A stretch of DNA of 64,000 bases from Bin34 sp963422415 (lineage in GTDB: Bacteria; Chloroflexota; Anaerolineae; Caldilineales; Caldilineaceae), in contig OY729430.1 in the NCBI GenBank assembly GCA_963422415.1, positions 372,001 to 436,000 on the forward strand, given 5' to 3'. A program made the translations under genes and the position numbers. The notes beneath the pieces are model-generated. The model ran no database searches and was not told where the DNA came from. It saw nothing but the letters and a program-made list of their open reading frames with translations. This document shows, in pieces, positions 62,443-64,000 of the stretch; the stretch's first letter is position 1, and the number at the start of each line of letters is the position of its first letter.

Positions 62443-64000
62443 ACGGAGGCATGTTCGTCCTGCGACATCTTGACCACCGACAATCGGCAGGCTGGCAATG
62501 GAATTCGTTTCAGCCATGCTCAACCGGGACATTCTCCTTATTCTCCGGTGCGATTCGAGCGCTGTGGCGCTGTGGCGTGATGCTCGAGAGCGAGATCTTG
62601 ACGGTTCTGCAGAAGGAACCCCGCTCCAGCACAACTCAAGCCTATGAACAAATTGGATGTTCCCATAGTGAACAAATGATGGAAGTTGACACTGTATAAA
62701 GCCATCACCATCGTCCATCCGACGACTGCATCTCGAGCCAAGGAGGCCGGCATGATCCAAGACAACCGGACCAAAAAGAGCAATGACAACACATAGAGTG
62801 ACAATGGGATCAGGCCCGTCTCTCCAACCAGCATCAGGTACATATTGTGGACACCGTGCGGTCTGCCGTCAGCTGATATAGAAGCGCCCTCCATGGTGTC
62901 GAGCGCAAGCAACCCGTGACCGAAGAGCGGTGAGGCCCGAATCCTTTCGACACCCATTTTCCACAAGTTGGTGCGACGCTGTACGTCCCCGCCAACACCG
63001 TTGGTCTCGCCTCTGACAGTCGTCAGAAAAGCATTGACTTCCTGCAAAGTCGCGGCCGAGGGCGGAACGGGCTCCGAGGGCGGTGCAACCTCGGGCCCAA
63101 GCGTAACCAACTGCAGATTGACAACGAAGTACGTCAGAACGCCCATCATGGACAGCGCCACCAGTCCGGTATGCAGCCAGTTCTGCCTTAAGCGACGAAT
63201 GCTGACCAGAAGAAAAATTGTCAGTAGTCCGCCCAGCACGGCCATGGCCGTATGGGACACCGTAGAGAGAGCTGCTGTATACCCCAAGATCAAGGCCAAA
63301 TATCGCAGCCGGGTTTGCGATCCGCTGGATTGAAATGCCAGCGCTAGCGCCACCGTCATGCAGGCCATGAAGCCAGCGTCATTGGGATCGCTGAAAGTGC
63401 CCGTATAGCGGTCCAGTCGATATTCCGGAAGCAGGCCAATAGAGCGCAGCGCCGGAGTGGCCAGAACAATGATGCAGCTTGCTGTCAGGATCGCCAGCAC
63501 CCGCAGCAACACCGCCTCGACCCCTGCTCGCTCCAGGAGCGAACGGCCGCCAAGCAGGGCGGCCAAGGTAACAAGGAGGAAAAAGACTTGACGTCCCACT
63601 CCTCTGACCTGCAGGTCGGCATCGACCAGATACCCCACCACGGAACCAATCGCTACATAAGAGGCAATGGATGCCAAGAGCAATATTCCTGGCATCCCTA
63701 TCCTCTTCCACCAACGGAAGTGTATGAAACCCAGCAGAAGCAGGCAGCACAGAAAAACAAACAAAAGCACCGACATCGGGCTTAGTATGAATATCTGCAC
63801 CTTGATCTGAACCAAGACAACCAAGGCCCAAAACGAAAACGCAATGCATGGCACCGACAGAAGATCCAGTCTTCTCCAAAGCAAGGGAGAAAGTGACAAC
63901 ATGATTGTTGTTTTGACTATTTTCAGAAACGAAACAACAGCGGGCCAAGCCCAATCAGAGATGCAAGGTGTCAGAACCTAACCCATTGTCTGTATGCAAC
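62443..64000. repeat. Tandem duplication, copy 2, running to the window edge
   Basis: Direct repeat of 60637-62266; the last base of the window is still inside the shared sequence, so the unit may continue and more copies may follow. Confidence 0.92.
62538..63902 (-). CDS. O-antigen ligase/polymerase-like membrane protein, copy 2
   Basis: 454 residues, nearly identical to copy 1 outside the repeat. Differences include FIHFRW for FTHFRW near residue 60, FSDPNDAGF for FSGPNDAGF, and GVGGDVQRR for SVGGGVQRR. The minisatellite has a single unit (SEPVPP) instead of five. All other motifs, including SPLFGHGLLALDTMEG and VHNMYLMLVGETG, are intact, so both genes could be active. Homologous recombination between the copies could delete or reshuffle them. 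Confidence 0.88.
   Translation of the reverse strand: MLSLSPLLWRRLDLLSVPCIAFSFWALVVLVQIKVQIFILSPMSVLLFVFLCCLLLLGFIHFRWWKRIGMPGILLLASIASYVAIGSVVGYLVDADLQVRGVGRQVFFLLVTLAALLGGRSLLERAGVEAVLLRVLAILTASCIIVLATPALRSIGLLPEYRLDRYTGTFSDPNDAGFMACMTVALALAFQSSGSQTRLRYLALILGYTAALSTVSHTAMAVLGGLLTIFLLVSIRRLRQNWLHTGLVALSMMGVLTYFVVNLQLVTLGPEVAPPSEPVPPSAATLQEVNAFLTTVRGETNGVGGDVQRRTNLWKMGVERIRASPLFGHGLLALDTMEGASISADGRPHGVHNMYLMLVGETGLIPLSLYVLSLLFLVRLSWIMPASLARDAVVGWTMVMALYSVNFHHLFTMGTSNLFIGLSCAGAGFLLQNRQDLALEHHATAPQRSNRTGE

Noticed and set aside
62443..64000. Insertion sequence or transposon as cause of the duplicated polymerase unit
   Set aside because: No transposase and no terminal inverted repeats or target duplication are visible at the unit borders.

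Overview
The window reads as a gene-dense bacterial chromosome segment of moderately high GC. It carries the ribosomal block secE-nusG-rplK-rplA-rplJ-rplL next to four tRNA genes, a nickel superoxide dismutase with its maturation peptidase, a RicT (PSP1) protein, a TAT-type lipoprotein sugar binding protein, and two phytanoyl-CoA-dioxygenase-like genes. This mix resembles marine or host-associated Chloroflexota (Caldilineales-like). That placement is an inference from gene content; no 16S gene is present.

Layout. 1-1.2 kb: 3' part of a chromate transporter. 1.6-10.2 kb: a defence island with an HNH endonuclease of the phosphorothioate-dependent type, a wrecked RecQ-like helicase, a GmrSD/DUF262 endonuclease flanked by an inverted copy of its own 3' end, and a translationally coupled pair (TrlF PHP-ATPase plus AlbA_2/HATPase protein). 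10.2-11.65 kb: mostly gene remnants. 11.7-23.9 kb: one tightly packed 11-gene operon that combines Tad/Flp pilus assembly genes (CpaB, CpaE, CpaF, TadB, TadC, prepilin peptidase) with a 1248-residue VirB4/HerA-like ATPase. That ATPase has a Ser/Thr/Gln/His-rich insertion of about 390 residues. The operon also has four unrecognised membrane or exported proteins and no visible pilin.

24.4-31.1 kb: housekeeping genes (ricT, holB, ribosomal operon, tRNAs, DsrE-like protein). 31.2-33.8 kb: a Zn/Mn ABC importer with a good sigma-70-type promoter. 34.2-37 kb: histidine phosphatase, phytanoyl-CoA dioxygenase, sodN and sodX. 37.2-42.7 kb: a Type ISP-like restriction-modification locus whose large nuclease-helicase-methylase gene contains an 11-G tract and ends in a 14-G tract. 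It is followed by four degenerate tandem copies of its own C-terminal segment, one beginning after a further 16-G tract. The expected C-terminal specificity domain lies as a separate reading frame upstream. This locus looks built for, or scarred by, slippage and recombination.

43-49.3 kb: a glycosyltransferase and a BMP-type nucleoside ABC importer. 49.4-50.6 kb: remnants. 50.7-54.9 kb: a sugar ABC importer operon ending in a dioxygenase. 55.1-64 kb: an exopolysaccharide/O-antigen-like cluster (two glycosyltransferases, flippase, Gfo/Idh/MocA dehydrogenase). It ends in a tandem duplication of a Wzy/O-antigen-ligase-like gene whose copies differ by four units of an 18-bp minisatellite.

The most interesting candidates are the Tad/VirB4 hybrid operon and the G-tract/C-terminal cassette array of the Type ISP locus.
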